A stretch of DNA of 64,000 nucleotides from Microvirga zambiensis WSM3693 (lineage in GTDB: Bacteria > Pseudomonadota > Alphaproteobacteria > Rhizobiales > Beijerinckiaceae): positions 124,001 through 188,000 of the forward strand of contig NZ_JAERQD010000004.1 of the NCBI RefSeq assembly GCF_016735695.1, written 5' to 3'. The notes below the pieces were generated by a model. The model worked only from the letters and a program-made list of their open reading frames with translations, did not search any database and had not been told where the DNA came from. This document shows positions 45,171 to 53,285 of the stretch, in pieces. A program made the position numbers and the translations under genes. Every line of letters starts with the position of its first letter. Positions within the stretch are counted from its first letter, which is position 1.

Positions 45171-45712
45171 CCCCAGAGCCCGAGCCGGAGCTTCGTGAGG
45201 CACTTCTCGCGGCGGTTCCGAGCCTTCGCGCCTTCGCCATATCGCTTTCCGGCCAGGTCGACCGGGCCGACGATCTCGTTCAGGACACCCTTTTGAGAGC
45301 TCTCGCCAATCTGCATCGGTTCGAGCCGGGCACGAACCTGAATGCCTGGCTCTTCACCATCCTGCGCAATCTCTTCCATTCCGAATACCGGAAACGCCGC
45401 CGCGAGGTCGAAGACCCGGACGGGTCCTATGCCGGTCGCCTCAAGGTCCAGCCGGAACAGAGCTCGCATCTGGATTTCGAGGATTTCCGCAGCGCGCTCG
45501 CCAAGCTCCCGGCCGATCAGCGGGAAGCCCTGCTCCTTGTCGGCGCTTCCGGATTTTCCTACGAGGAGGCGGCTCATATCTGCGGCTGTGCGGTCGGCAC
45601 CATCAAGAGCCGCGTCAACCGCGCCCGATTCCGCCTCGCCTCTCTCCTGAACGTGGAAGATATCGACGATCTCGGCCCCGACAGCATGACCCGGGCCGCG
45701 CTGCAGGGCTGA
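45167..45712 (+). CDS. ecfG: ECF sigma factor EcfG (ECF15), general stress response
   Basis: The 181-residue sigma factor has region 2 with FAISLSGQVDRADDLVQDTLLRALAN and GTNLNAWLFTILRNLFHSEYRKRRRE, a short linker, and region 4 with LPADQREALLLVGASGFSYEEAAHICGCAVGTIKSRVNRARFRL (HTH). The region 4 sequence is the type that recognises GGAAC and CGTT. Start ATG 45167 overlaps the nepR stop. A bidirectional terminator follows 44 nt after its stop. Confidence 0.97.
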   Translation: MTPEPEPELREALLAAVPSLRAFAISLSGQVDRADDLVQDTLLRALANLHRFEPGTNLNAWLFTILRNLFHSEYRKRRREVEDPDGSYAGRLKVQPEQSSHLDFEDFRSALAKLPADQREALLLVGASGFSYEEAAHICGCAVGTIKSRVNRARFRLASLLNVEDIDDLGPDSMTRAALQG

Positions 45713-45756
45713 GCATCGAAAACGACCTGCCCTTTCGTCATCACCGCAACGAAAAA

Positions 45757-45784
45757 CGCCGCCCTTGCGGGGGCGGCGCTTTTT
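45757..45784. terminator. Bidirectional terminator between ecfG and the DUF1328 gene
   Basis: Stem CGCCGCCC/GGGCGGCG with a 6-nt loop, flanked by AAAAA on the left and TTTTT on the right, so it can end transcripts from both sides. Confidence 0.9.
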
Positions 45785-45804
45785 GACAGGATGCCTGAGC
45801 GGCA

Positions 45805-45978
45805 TCACATGGGGCTTCGTCCGCGCAGCAGGCCGATGACGGCGGAAATGGCGAACAGGACGATCGCAACAAAGAAGATCAGCTTCGCGATCTCAACGGC
45901 CGTGCCGGCAATGCCGCCAAAGCCGAAAAGAGCTGCGACGAGAGCGATAATCAGAAAAGTGACAGCCCAACCGAGCAT
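45805..45978 (-). CDS. DUF1328 small membrane protein (YtjA-like)
   Basis: The 57-residue protein is short and easily missed. It reads [20 protein letters not shown] at the start, then [20 protein letters not shown] and a basic end LLRGRSPM: two transmembrane helices, the DUF1328/YtjA pattern. The ribosome site GAGGTAACACC precedes the ATG at 45978. The function is unknown, but family members are often stress-induced. An EcfG-type promoter lies 51 nt upstream and the convergent ecfG gene shares its terminator. Confidence 0.9.
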   Translation of the reverse strand: MLGWAVTFLIIALVAALFGFGGIAGTAVEIAKLIFFVAIVLFAISAVIGLLRGRSPM

Positions 45979-46028
45979 GGTGTTACCTCGCTAACTTACA
46001 ATCGACGATAAGTCGACGATGCAGCAAC

Positions 46029-46054
46029 AACGCCAAGCGCGACTGTAAGGTTCC
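46029..46054 (-). promoter_or_regulatory. EcfG-type promoter of the DUF1328 gene
   Basis: Minus strand GGAAC (46054-46050), 17 nt, CGTT (46032-46029). The leader is about 45 nt. Confidence 0.78.
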
Positions 46055-46114
46055 GCCTGATCGCGCAGTGTTCATCTCCCATTCAATAGTAATCCCGCAG
46101 GCTTTTCGTCGCAT

Positions 46115-46139
46115 GGAACCTGCCTCTTGGCCGTACGTT
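46115..46139 (+). promoter_or_regulatory. EcfG-type promoter of the small membrane protein gene
   Basis: Plus strand GGAAC (46115-46119), 16 nt, CGTT (46136-46139), a full consensus, 28 nt before the start codon. Confidence 0.82.
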
Positions 46140-46166
46140 TTCAAGAACACCTGGGAGAGATGACCG

Positions 46167-46373
46167 ATGACTCGTTCAGTGGCTCTTCGTGCCTTCTGTA
46201 TTTTTGCCTTTTTTACCGCGCTCACGGCGATTACCGGATTGGTTTCGCACGTTGAAATTGCCGAAGTGCTTTTCCTGATCGCCGGCTCTCTTTCCGCCGT
46301 CATGCTTTTCTTCGCCGCGGCAACGGCACCTTCGCAAAATCTCGTCCCCGTGCGCGTTCGTCGTCGGCGCTGA
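46167..46373 (+). CDS. Small membrane protein with EcfG-type promoter
   Basis: The 68-residue protein has two hydrophobic helices, ALRAFCIFAFFTALTAITGLV and AEVLFLIAGSLSAVMLFFAA, and a basic C terminus ending VRVRRRR. The family is not certain; it looks like other short DUF1328-type or stress-linked membrane peptides. The ATG at 46167 follows GGGAGAG at 9 nt. It forms a divergent pair with the DUF1328 gene and is closed by a terminator. Confidence 0.82.
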   Translation: MTRSVALRAFCIFAFFTALTAITGLVSHVEIAEVLFLIAGSLSAVMLFFAAATAPSQNLVPVRVRRRR

Positions 46374-46394
46374 TCGCTCTGCATCGGTCGACAT

Positions 46395-46420
46395 AGGCGG
46401 CTCGAAGGAGCCGCCTTTTT
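46395..46420 (+). terminator. Terminator of the small membrane protein gene
   Basis: A 9-bp perfect stem AGGCGGCTC/GAGCCGCCT with a 4-nt loop and a run of five T. Confidence 0.92.
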
Positions 46421-46424
46421 CATG

Positions 46425-47285
46425 TCAGGCCTCCGTCGCCTCGCCGCCGTTCGGATGAAGCACAGAGCCCGTGACATAGGAAGAATCCTCGCAGGCCAGA
46501 AACAGATAGGCCGGCGCCACCTCGTTCGGCTGCCCCGGACGCTTCATCGGCGTTTTGGCACCGAACTGCTTCACTTCCTCTGCGGAGAAGGTCGATGGAA
46601 TCAAGGGCGTCCAGATCGGCCCCGGCGCTACGCCGTTCACGCGGATGCCATCGCTTGCAAGCTTCTGCGCCAATGATCGCGTGAAAGCCACGATGGCGCC
46701 CTTCGTCGCGCTGTAATCGAGCAGATGCGAGCTGCCGCGATAGGCCGTGACAGACGTGGTGTTGATGATCGCCGCTCCCTTCTTCAGGTGCGGCATCGCC
46801 GCCTGCGCCATGTAGAAGTAGCCGAAGATGTTCGTGCGGAATGTGCTCTCGATCTGCTCCGGCGTGATCTCTGCGATCTCGTCTTTCGGATGCTGCTCGG
46901 CGGCATTGTTGACGAGCACGTCGAGCCGACCGAATCGCTCGATGACCTGATCGATGGCGGAGCCGCAGAAAGCGGGATCGCCAACATTGCCGGCGAGCGT
47001 CAGACACGAGCGCCCTTCCCGTTCCACCAGGCGCTTCGTCTCCTGCGCGTCCTCGGTCTCGTTCAGATAGACGATCGCAAGATCGGCACCTTCGCGGGCG
47101 AACAGAACGGCCGTCGCCCGTCCGATGCCGCTGTCGCCGCCGGTGATGAGCGCGACCTTGTCCTTGAGACGCCCGCTGCCGGGATAGCGGGGCTCGTAAT
47201 CGGGTCGCGGATGCATCTCCGTCTCGTGCCCGGGCTGATGATCCTGCTCTTGCGGCGGCAGGGTCTGTTTCTGTTCGGAACTCAT
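46425..47285 (-). CDS. SDR family oxidoreductase (YghA-like)
   Basis: The 286-residue dehydrogenase has a charged 38-residue N-terminal extension (MSSEQKQTLPPQEQDHQPGH), as in YghA and Bacillus stress protein GsiB-type neighbours, then the classical SDR core: ALITGGDSGIGRATAV (cofactor loop), LVNNAAEQ, Ser in TTSVTAYRGSS, and YSATKGAI (Tyr-x3-Lys). The substrate is unknown. ATG 47285 follows GAGGGATTT. An EcfG-type promoter at 47369-47393 fits the common finding that this type of SDR belongs to stress regulons. Confidence 0.93.
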   Translation of the reverse strand: MSSEQKQTLPPQEQDHQPGHETEMHPRPDYEPRYPGSGRLKDKVALITGGDSGIGRATAVLFAREGADLAIVYLNETEDAQETKRLVEREGRSCLTLAGNVGDPAFCGSAIDQVIERFGRLDVLVNNAAEQHPKDEIAEITPEQIESTFRTNIFGYFYMAQAAMPHLKKGAAIINTTSVTAYRGSSHLLDYSATKGAIVAFTRSLAQKLASDGIRVNGVAPGPIWTPLIPSTFSAEEVKQFGAKTPMKRPGQPNEVAPAYLFLACEDSSYVTGSVLHPNGGEATEA

Positions 47286-47353
47286 GCGGAAATCCCTCGA
47301 CGGAAAAGACGCACGGGTTTCGGATCGTGGCGAAAACCGGATGCAAAACGAAA

Positions 47354-47376
47354 CCCGCGTTGAGGCTCAACGCGGG
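47354..47376 (-). terminator. Terminator of the uracil-xanthine permease gene
   Basis: A 10-bp perfect stem CCCGCGTTGA/TCAACGCGGG with a 3-nt loop; on the minus strand TTTCGTTTT follows. The -10 element of the SDR promoter (47369-47372) lies inside this stem. Confidence 0.85.
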
Positions 47377-47393
47377 CTCGAAAAGCGTGTTCC
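47369..47393 (-). promoter_or_regulatory. EcfG-type promoter of the SDR gene
   Basis: Minus strand GGAAC (47393-47389), 16 nt, CGTT (47372-47369). It starts only 16 nt past the stop codon of the upstream permease gene and overlaps its terminator. Confidence 0.8.
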
Positions 47394-47408
47394 TGGAAAG
47401 TGTAACAG

Positions 47409-48740
47409 CTAGTGCGACATGCCCGCCGGTTCGCCCCTGCCCGGTGCCATCTGCAGGATGTGATAGAGGATGATGGCGCCGAAGGTTGCAGTGCCGATGC
47501 CATCCAGGGTGAAGCCGGCCACGTTCAGCTTGAAGTTGCCGGCACCTAGAACGAGAGCCACCGCGACGGTGATCAGATTGCGCGGGTTCGAGAAGTCGAC
47601 CCGGTTCTCGACCCAGATCCGGCCGGCGGTCGCGGCGATGAGGCCGAACACCACGATGGAGAGGCCTCCGAGCACGGGGCCCGGAATGGTGCCGATGAAG
47701 GCGCCGAACTTCGGCGACAGGCCGAGCAGCAGGGCGAAGCCCGCCGCGATGATGAAGACCAGGGTCGAATAGATGCGGGTCACAGCCATTACGCCCATGT
47801 TCTCGGCATAGGTGGTCATGCCCGTGCCGCCGGCGGAGCCGGAGAGCATGGTGGCGAGACCGTCGCCCATGAAGGCGCGCCCGAGATAGGGATCGAGGTT
47901 GCGTCCGGTCATGGCGCCGATCGCCTTGATGTGTCCGAGATTCTCGGCCACCAGGATGATGGCGACGGGAGCGATCAGGCTGATCGCCCGCGCATCGAAG
48001 ACGGGACTATGGAAGGTCGGCAGGCCGAACCAGGCCGCTTGAGCCACCTTCGTGAAGTCGATGGGCTGGCCGAGGCCAAGGAGGTTGGCGCAGACATAGT
48101 ACAGCAGGTAGCCGGCGGCGCCGCCGATCAGCACCGGCAGGCGGCGCCACATTCCGGGCGCATAGACCGCAACGAGCCCCACCGCCACCACGGTCGCGAG
48201 CGCAATCCAGCGGGCGAAATTGCTTCCCGCCGCGTTGTCGGGCGTCACGCCGGAGGCGCTGTTGATGGCGATCGGCGCCAGTACCAGGCCGATGGCGGCC
48301 ACGATGGCGCCGGTGACCACGGGCGGCATCAGCCGCTCGATCCAGCGGTGACCGGCCATCTGCACCACGACGCCGATGAGGAAATAGAGCGCGCCGGCCG
48401 CGATGATGCCACCGAGCGCCAGGGCGATGTTCGGGTTCGGGCTGCCGACGCTCGCGCCGGTGGCGACGAGGACGGGCCCGATGAAGGCGAAGCTCGAGCC
48501 GAGATAGCTCGGCACCCGTCCGCCGACCACGAGGAAGAAGATCAGCGTCGCCAACCCTGAGAACAGGATCGAGACGTTCGGATCGAAGCCCATCAGGATC
48601 GGCGCCAGCACCGTCGCGCCGAACATGGCGACCACGTGCTGCAGGCCGAGAACCACCATCTGGCCCGCCGGCAGCCGCTCGTCCGGCATGATGACGCCTT
48701 CGGTCTTCAGGCTCCACCGTGGAAAGTAACCGTCGCTCAT
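47409..48740 (-). CDS. Uracil-xanthine permease family (NCS2) transporter
   Basis: The 443-residue inner-membrane protein has 12-14 hydrophobic segments. NCS2 signature regions are LGLQHVVAMFGATVLAPILMGF, GRVPSYLGSSFAFIGPVL, VAENLGHIKAIGAMTGRNLDPYLGRAFMGDGLATMLSG and GGTGMTTYAENMGVMAVTR. It imports a nucleobase by proton symport; UraA (uracil) is the closest type because of the AENLGH and TTYAENMGVMAVTR motifs. ATG 48740 has the site GGGGGA; the frame is open to 48758. It is not linked to pyrimidine genes here. Confidence 0.92.
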   Translation of the reverse strand: MSDGYFPRWSLKTEGVIMPDERLPAGQMVVLGLQHVVAMFGATVLAPILMGFDPNVSILFSGLATLIFFLVVGGRVPSYLGSSFAFIGPVLVATGASVGSPNPNIALALGGIIAAGALYFLIGVVVQMAGHRWIERLMPPVVTGAIVAAIGLVLAPIAINSASGVTPDNAAGSNFARWIALATVVAVGLVAVYAPGMWRRLPVLIGGAAGYLLYYVCANLLGLGQPIDFTKVAQAAWFGLPTFHSPVFDARAISLIAPVAIILVAENLGHIKAIGAMTGRNLDPYLGRAFMGDGLATMLSGSAGGTGMTTYAENMGVMAVTRIYSTLVFIIAAGFALLLGLSPKFGAFIGTIPGPVLGGLSIVVFGLIAATAGRIWVENRVDFSNPRNLITVAVALVLGAGNFKLNVAGFTLDGIGTATFGAIILYHILQMAPGRGEPAGMSH

Positions 48741-48762
48741 AAAATCCCCCAAGCGCATCGTG

Positions 48763-48866
48763 CGGAAAAGTGGACCCGGTTTTCAGCACTCAACGATGCG
48801 CCGCCAATGGATCGAGCATCGGATTGGATCCCAAAAGTGGGTCCACTTTTGGGTCCGATGCTCTAG
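48763..48866. repeat. Short inverted repeats of AAAGTGG(A)CCC type, family C
   Basis: Three motifs occur in 100 bp: GCATCGTGCGGAAAAGTGGA with CCGGTTTTCA, and an almost perfect hairpin AAAAGTGGGTCCACTTTTGGG flanked by CATCGGATTGGATCC/GGTCCGATGC. Decayed forms of the same element are seen at about 8450-8490, 29647-29725 and 35810-35855. These are common intergenic elements in the order. Confidence 0.65.
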
Positions 48867-49015
48867 CGGTCGCAAATTCGGCCGCAACCTAGACCCGGCA
48901 ATGCCGAAATGGCTAGGCGGAGAAAACGCTTATTAACCGGCGAGACGGGTCGAATTCTGGACAAGATCGCCGATGAGGCTCACATCATTCCCGATCGCGA
49001 CGGATGAGGATGAAA

Positions 49016-50035
49016 ATGCGCAAGGATTACCAAGTGCCGGAAGGCACCCTGCACCGCCTCTGGATCGACAGCCAATGCCTGAAGGACAACTTTCTCGGCG
49101 ATCCCTCCCGGCGCCGGGTCGACGTCTATATCCCCGCAGGCCATGACGGCCGAGGCCTCCCCCTCCTCGTCGACCTCGTCGGCTATACGGCCGGCGGTCC
49201 CGCTCACACCAACTGGAAGAACTACGGCGAGAACGCGCCGGAGCGCCTCGACCGCCTCATCGGCACCGGCGCCATGCCGCCGGTCGTCGTGGCCTTTCCG
49301 GACTGCTTCACCAGGCTGGGCGGCAACCAATATGTCGACAGCGCGGCCATGGGGCCGTGGGAGACCTTCCTCATCCGCGAGATGCTGCCCTTCGTCGAGG
49401 AGCGCTTCGGCTGCGGAGGCAACGGGCGCCGGGGCGTGTTCGGCAAGAGTTCGGGCGGTTACGGCGCCATGGTCCACGCCCTGCGGCAAGGTGGCTCGGT
49501 GTGGTCGGCGGCGGCCTCCCATTCGGGCGATGTCGGCTTCGAATATCTGTACCACCTCGGCGAATTCGCTGCGGCTTTGCGCCACCTCGTCGACCACAAC
49601 ATGTCCATCGAGGCTTTCCTGCGTAAATTCGAGGCCGGCCCCAAGGCCAAGGACAAGGACTGGCACGTGCTGATGCTGCTCGCCCAGGCGGCGAGCTTCG
49701 ATCCGGATACGAGCCAGTTCTACGGCGTTCGCCTCCCCGTGGATCTCGTCACCTGCGAGATCATCGACGAGCGCTGGTCCAACTGGCTCAAGTGGGATCC
49801 GCTGCGCATGGTCGACCGGCCCGAATACCAGGACAATCTGCGCAAGCTGAAAGCCTTCTACATCGATTGCGGCGACATCGACCAATACAACATGGTCTAC
49901 GGCTCGCGCATCCTGCGCCGGAAGCTCACGGATGCCGGCATTCCCCACACCTACGAGGAATTCCACGACGACCATTCCTCGGTCGATTACCGCATGGATG
50001 TCAGCCTGCCGCTGCTCGCCAAGGCGCTGACGTAA
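49016..50035 (+). CDS. Esterase-type alpha/beta hydrolase
   Basis: The 339-residue protein resembles the esterase D/enterochelin-esterase group: VDVYIPAGHDGRGLPLLVDLVGY, MPPVVVAFPDCFTRLGG, the nucleophile elbow GVFGKSSGGYGAM (Ser in GKSSGG), and the likely His in FHDDHSSVDYR. No signal peptide is present, so it is cytoplasmic. ATG 49016 (MRKDYQVPEG) has GAGGA 6 nt upstream; ATGs at 49004 and 49010 are in frame. It is convergent with the flavin oxidoreductase gene. Confidence 0.87.
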   Translation: MRKDYQVPEGTLHRLWIDSQCLKDNFLGDPSRRRVDVYIPAGHDGRGLPLLVDLVGYTAGGPAHTNWKNYGENAPERLDRLIGTGAMPPVVVAFPDCFTRLGGNQYVDSAAMGPWETFLIREMLPFVEERFGCGGNGRRGVFGKSSGGYGAMVHALRQGGSVWSAAASHSGDVGFEYLYHLGEFAAALRHLVDHNMSIEAFLRKFEAGPKAKDKDWHVLMLLAQAASFDPDTSQFYGVRLPVDLVTCEIIDERWSNWLKWDPLRMVDRPEYQDNLRKLKAFYIDCGDIDQYNMVYGSRILRRKLTDAGIPHTYEEFHDDHSSVDYRMDVSLPLLAKALT

Positions 50036-50043
50036 GGTCCGGC

Positions 50044-50991
50044 TCAGGCGCCGTCGGGCTCGTCCTCGGTCGGCAATTCGCAATGGTTGTGGATATGGGT
50101 CGCCGCCAAAGCGGCATGACCCATGCCGACGACGATCTGGTCGAGCCCGCGGACGATGTCGCCGGCGGCATAGAGTCCCTTCACGCTCGTCTGGCAGTGG
50201 CTGTCGACGATGAGCCCGCCGGACGGGTCATGCTTCGCGCCGAGCGAGATCGCGAGATCCGAGCGGTATTTCAGGCCGAGCGCCGAATAGAGCACGTCGA
50301 ACCGGTGCTCCTTGCCGCCCATATGCACGGCGGAAATCCGGTCATCCTCCATCTCGAGGGATTCCACGGGGCTTTCGACGATCTTGATGTCGTGCTCGTC
50401 GAGCCTCGCCTGCTGCTCCGGATTCAGCTCGAGCGGCTGCCCGAGCGTCAGCAGCGTCACGTCGCGGGAATAGGTGCGCGCGATGAAGACCGCCTCGCCA
50501 ATGCCGTGGGCGCCGTAGCCGATGACGGCGATCTTGCGGTCGCGGGATTCATAGCCGTCGCAGATCGGGCAATAGCGCACGAGCCCGCGCTGGACGGCGT
50601 TGGGCATGTCGGGCAGGTCGGGCTCGATATCGACTGAGCCGGTGGCCAGCACCACGCGCCGGGCCGCGATCTGCTCCATGCCGCCATCCTTGTCTTCTAC
50701 CACCGCGATGAAGCGGTCCGGCTGCTTCTTGAGCCCGGTGACCCGCCCGGCCTGGACCACGGCGCCGTATTGCTCGAGATTGGTGCGGGTCCGGAGCAGG
50801 ATCTCCTCCCCGGAAATGCCCTCGGCGAAGACTGGGATGTTATGGCTCGTCGGAATCCAGGCCGCCCGCGGCGTGCCGCTGTCGATCACCGCGAAACGGC
50901 GCTTGAACCGGGCCAGATACAGCCCCGTCGTCAGCCCCGCCGGCCCGCCGCCGACGATCAGGCAATCCAAGATATCCCCGTTCGATCCCAT
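50044..50991 (-). CDS. Thioredoxin reductase-like NAD(P)/FAD oxidoreductase
   Basis: The 315-residue protein has the FAD Rossmann motif LDCLIVGGGPAGLTTGLYLARF, a central NAD(P) site IAVIGYGAHGIGEA, the redox-active pair in VRYCPICDGYE (CxxC) and GLYAAGDIVRGLDQIVVGMGHAA near the C terminus. This is the TrxR-like class; whether it reduces thioredoxin or another partner is not clear, and the GYGAHG nucleotide motif departs from GGGxxA. ATG 50991 is used. The 500 nt upstream hold no gene. Confidence 0.9.
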   Translation of the reverse strand: MGSNGDILDCLIVGGGPAGLTTGLYLARFKRRFAVIDSGTPRAAWIPTSHNIPVFAEGISGEEILLRTRTNLEQYGAVVQAGRVTGLKKQPDRFIAVVEDKDGGMEQIAARRVVLATGSVDIEPDLPDMPNAVQRGLVRYCPICDGYESRDRKIAVIGYGAHGIGEAVFIARTYSRDVTLLTLGQPLELNPEQQARLDEHDIKIVESPVESLEMEDDRISAVHMGGKEHRFDVLYSALGLKYRSDLAISLGAKHDPSGGLIVDSHCQTSVKGLYAAGDIVRGLDQIVVGMGHAALAATHIHNHCELPTEDEPDGA

Positions 50992-51518
50992 TCCGCTTTG
51001 GTCCCCTATTCCGCGTCAGGAGGCAAAACACGCGAGAGCGGGAAAAGATCGTCATTGCCTTCTAAGGCAATAACAATGGCGATGAACCAACGTGCCTGCT
51101 CAGGAGTTTAACGCGCTGCGCTGATAGGTACTTGGGTTCGTTCTGCCAAAGTCAATCTGTCTGCTGATAGGAGACGGTGTTCGATTGGAAACCTGAGCTA
51201 TCGTAGTTTTATTTAGCCGACTAACTACCGATGCCAAATGTATCTTAGCTAGAATGGCGCCTTAGTTCGGACGTTACGGCTTACGGGGCGCACGCCTGCG
51301 CTTAGAGTTCAAGAGCTATCCTGGCAACATAAGCCTTTGGTCAGGTAACTCGGCTCCTCCCACAGGCTGGCGCAACCTCGTCGCTTACTACTGCCCAAGT
51401 CACAGGACCTTGGCCGTCACATTGCCACCTCCGATCATGGACATGGTAACGGTCCCATAGCGACTCGTTGCCCGCTTTCGGCATGGCCTTGTCTGCATTC
51501 TCGGAGTAAAGCTCACCA
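50992..51518. other. Gene-free stretch at the start of the accessory region
   Basis: About 530 nt without a convincing reading frame, AT-richer than the genes to the left. I see stop codons in all frames and no ribosome site in front of any longer frame. It marks a change from conserved chromosomal genes to the accessory region on the right. Confidence 0.6.
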
Positions 51519-52160
51519 TCATGGATTATTTCGTGCTAAGGCTTTTGCTTCATCAAAGGCGCGAATGGCTGAATTACGCCGCGATACAGCGCGGCGCTCA
51601 TAGCGCTCAAACCGCGCAAGCTGTTCCCATTGGACTGCGCGCTGTTTAGCCTCGTATTTCGCGTTGGCCCGACGCAACTTGACGCGCTCAACTTCACTCT
51701 CATACGCCGATTGCGCTGCAATTTGCGCGAGTTCAACCTCTCGCTGCACGGCCCGGGTTCCTGCGCGATACGCCTCGACACGCATTGCCATGGTGAACCT
51801 AATGCGGTCCGGTCGTTCGGGCATTGGTTCCATCTCACATGGAGGATCATGAAACTCTGGATTCGATAGCATTTGCTTTAGTAGTTCACGGCGCGCCCCG
51901 CGAATTCGGTCGACATCGACCGCCGCTGCCACGAGATGCATGGCCGCCTGAAGGACGGAGGGATTGTCGGCTGTAGCGCCGGCCATTTTCTCAGCGAGCG
52001 CGGTGATGTCACGCGCCAGTTCCGGTAGTGTCAAAGCCGGGATTGCCAGACCATGCTTAAAAGCATTCAGGCGCGACTGCGTCTTGCCTTCGGCGGTGCG
52101 AGGGCCGGTGCTACGTTGGGCATTAGTGCGGTTAGCCGACGCTCTCTTGGATGAGCCCAT
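51519..52160 (-). CDS. Hypothetical protein with ANRxNAxxSTGPRTxEGK motif
   Basis: The 213-residue, strongly basic and helical protein opens with SANRTNAQRSTGPRTAEGKT, then RLNAFKHGLA. This N-terminal motif is found in many proteins of unknown function in accessory regions of proteobacteria and planctomycetes. The rest is a long helical domain rich in Arg, Ala and Glu (VKLRRANAKYEAKQRAVQWEQLARFERYERRAVSRR), possibly a coiled coil. ATG 52160 is spaced better from GGGGG than ATG 52163. It lies 15 nt after the next gene upstream and should be co-transcribed with it. Confidence 0.75.
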   Translation of the reverse strand: MGSSKRASANRTNAQRSTGPRTAEGKTQSRLNAFKHGLAIPALTLPELARDITALAEKMAGATADNPSVLQAAMHLVAAAVDVDRIRGARRELLKQMLSNPEFHDPPCEMEPMPERPDRIRFTMAMRVEAYRAGTRAVQREVELAQIAAQSAYESEVERVKLRRANAKYEAKQRAVQWEQLARFERYERRAVSRRNSAIRAFDEAKALARNNP

Positions 52161-52175
52161 CATTGCCCCCTATTG

Positions 52176-52808
52176 TTACCGCGGCACCGGATAGTCTGCT
52201 CGGATACCCTCGATAATCGGAGGATGCGGCCGCGCACCGCTTTCCCTTCGGCGCTCCAAGTTGTGCAATGCCTTGTCGCGACGTGCGTCGGCGCCCCCAA
52301 TGAGGTCATCAAGCTGTTCAAGTTTATCCAGCTTGTTCGACAGAGCTCTGCCTCGGATAGTATCCCAGTCAAGGCCCCGGTCCTTGAGAGCTTTTTCGAC
52401 CGAAGCCCGTGCTGCCTTATCACCAGCCACCCATCGAGCGATAACGCTGCTATCAAGCTGAAGCAGGCGCTGGACGGCTTCATTTTGCGTATCAGACAGG
52501 AAGCCAACCCGCACACGTCGGTAGAACTGCCCATCATAGATGCGGTCCACAAACTCTTTGACCCAAATTGCCTCGATGATATCGCGTGGCATAAGCGCGG
52601 CAACGACTTTTGACAGTAATTCGTTATAGATTGCTTCATCTTCGCCAAGCAGGCGCGCGCGGTCGGCAAAGAGCGGGCCGAGGTCGCGGGGATCGACGAT
52701 GGAAGCATTCGCTGTCCAAGCAGAATCGTCTGCTGTAGGCGGTGGGCGCTTAATACGTGGATCCTCATGACCCTTTATGGGCTTATTTCCCCCAAGTTCT
52801 TGCGACAT
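52176..52808 (-). CDS. Hypothetical protein paired with the 51519 gene
   Basis: The 210-residue protein is not recognised. It has an N-terminal polar stretch (GHEDPRIKRPPPTADDSAWTA), then a helical region: LGEDEAIYNELLSKVVAALMPRDIIEAIWVKEFVDRIYDG, FLSDTQNEAVQRLLQ and a charged tail RRDKALHNLERRRESGARPH. ATG 52808 has the site GGGAGA. It is the first of a two-gene unit. Such pairs (a 200-residue helical protein plus an ANRxNA protein) are seen in Rhizobiales accessory DNA, function unknown. Confidence 0.72.
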   Translation of the reverse strand: MSQELGGNKPIKGHEDPRIKRPPPTADDSAWTANASIVDPRDLGPLFADRARLLGEDEAIYNELLSKVVAALMPRDIIEAIWVKEFVDRIYDGQFYRRVRVGFLSDTQNEAVQRLLQLDSSVIARWVAGDKAARASVEKALKDRGLDWDTIRGRALSNKLDKLEQLDDLIGGADARRDKALHNLERRRESGARPHPPIIEGIRADYPVPR

Positions 52809-53285
52809 AAAAATCTCCCTTGTCATTGTTGTGACTGTGAGAAACCGAGGAGGTTTCTCATCGTTAGGCGTGAGCCTGGGCCCAAGCGCCGTAGCGCGAC
52901 CCTCAGAAGCTCAGTCCCCGGATAACGTCCTGCAGCAAGAATGGAATAAACAAACTGGTAGTTCCTGGGCTCATGTGGTTGAACCAAAACTAACTTGGGA
53001 CAACCTGGCTAACTTATTGAGTTACCGTGAAAATGCCTTGAGGAAATGATCAGGAATTCGTCGAGAGACCTTAGATGTTTGTAAGGAGGATCGGACCTAC
53101 ACCCGCTCCCCTCTTCAACCTAGAGGAGTTCTTTATACGGATCGTGCGCATTCGAGCACCGGTTTTGCCTCCGGCTGTCGAACCAATAATTACTACACCG
53201 TTGCTGCTCGCCGGTCGGAGAAGCTACTCAGCTCTCTAGTCCCTCCGATGATCACACTGGGCGCGAGCCGGAAGCGTGGGGACTA

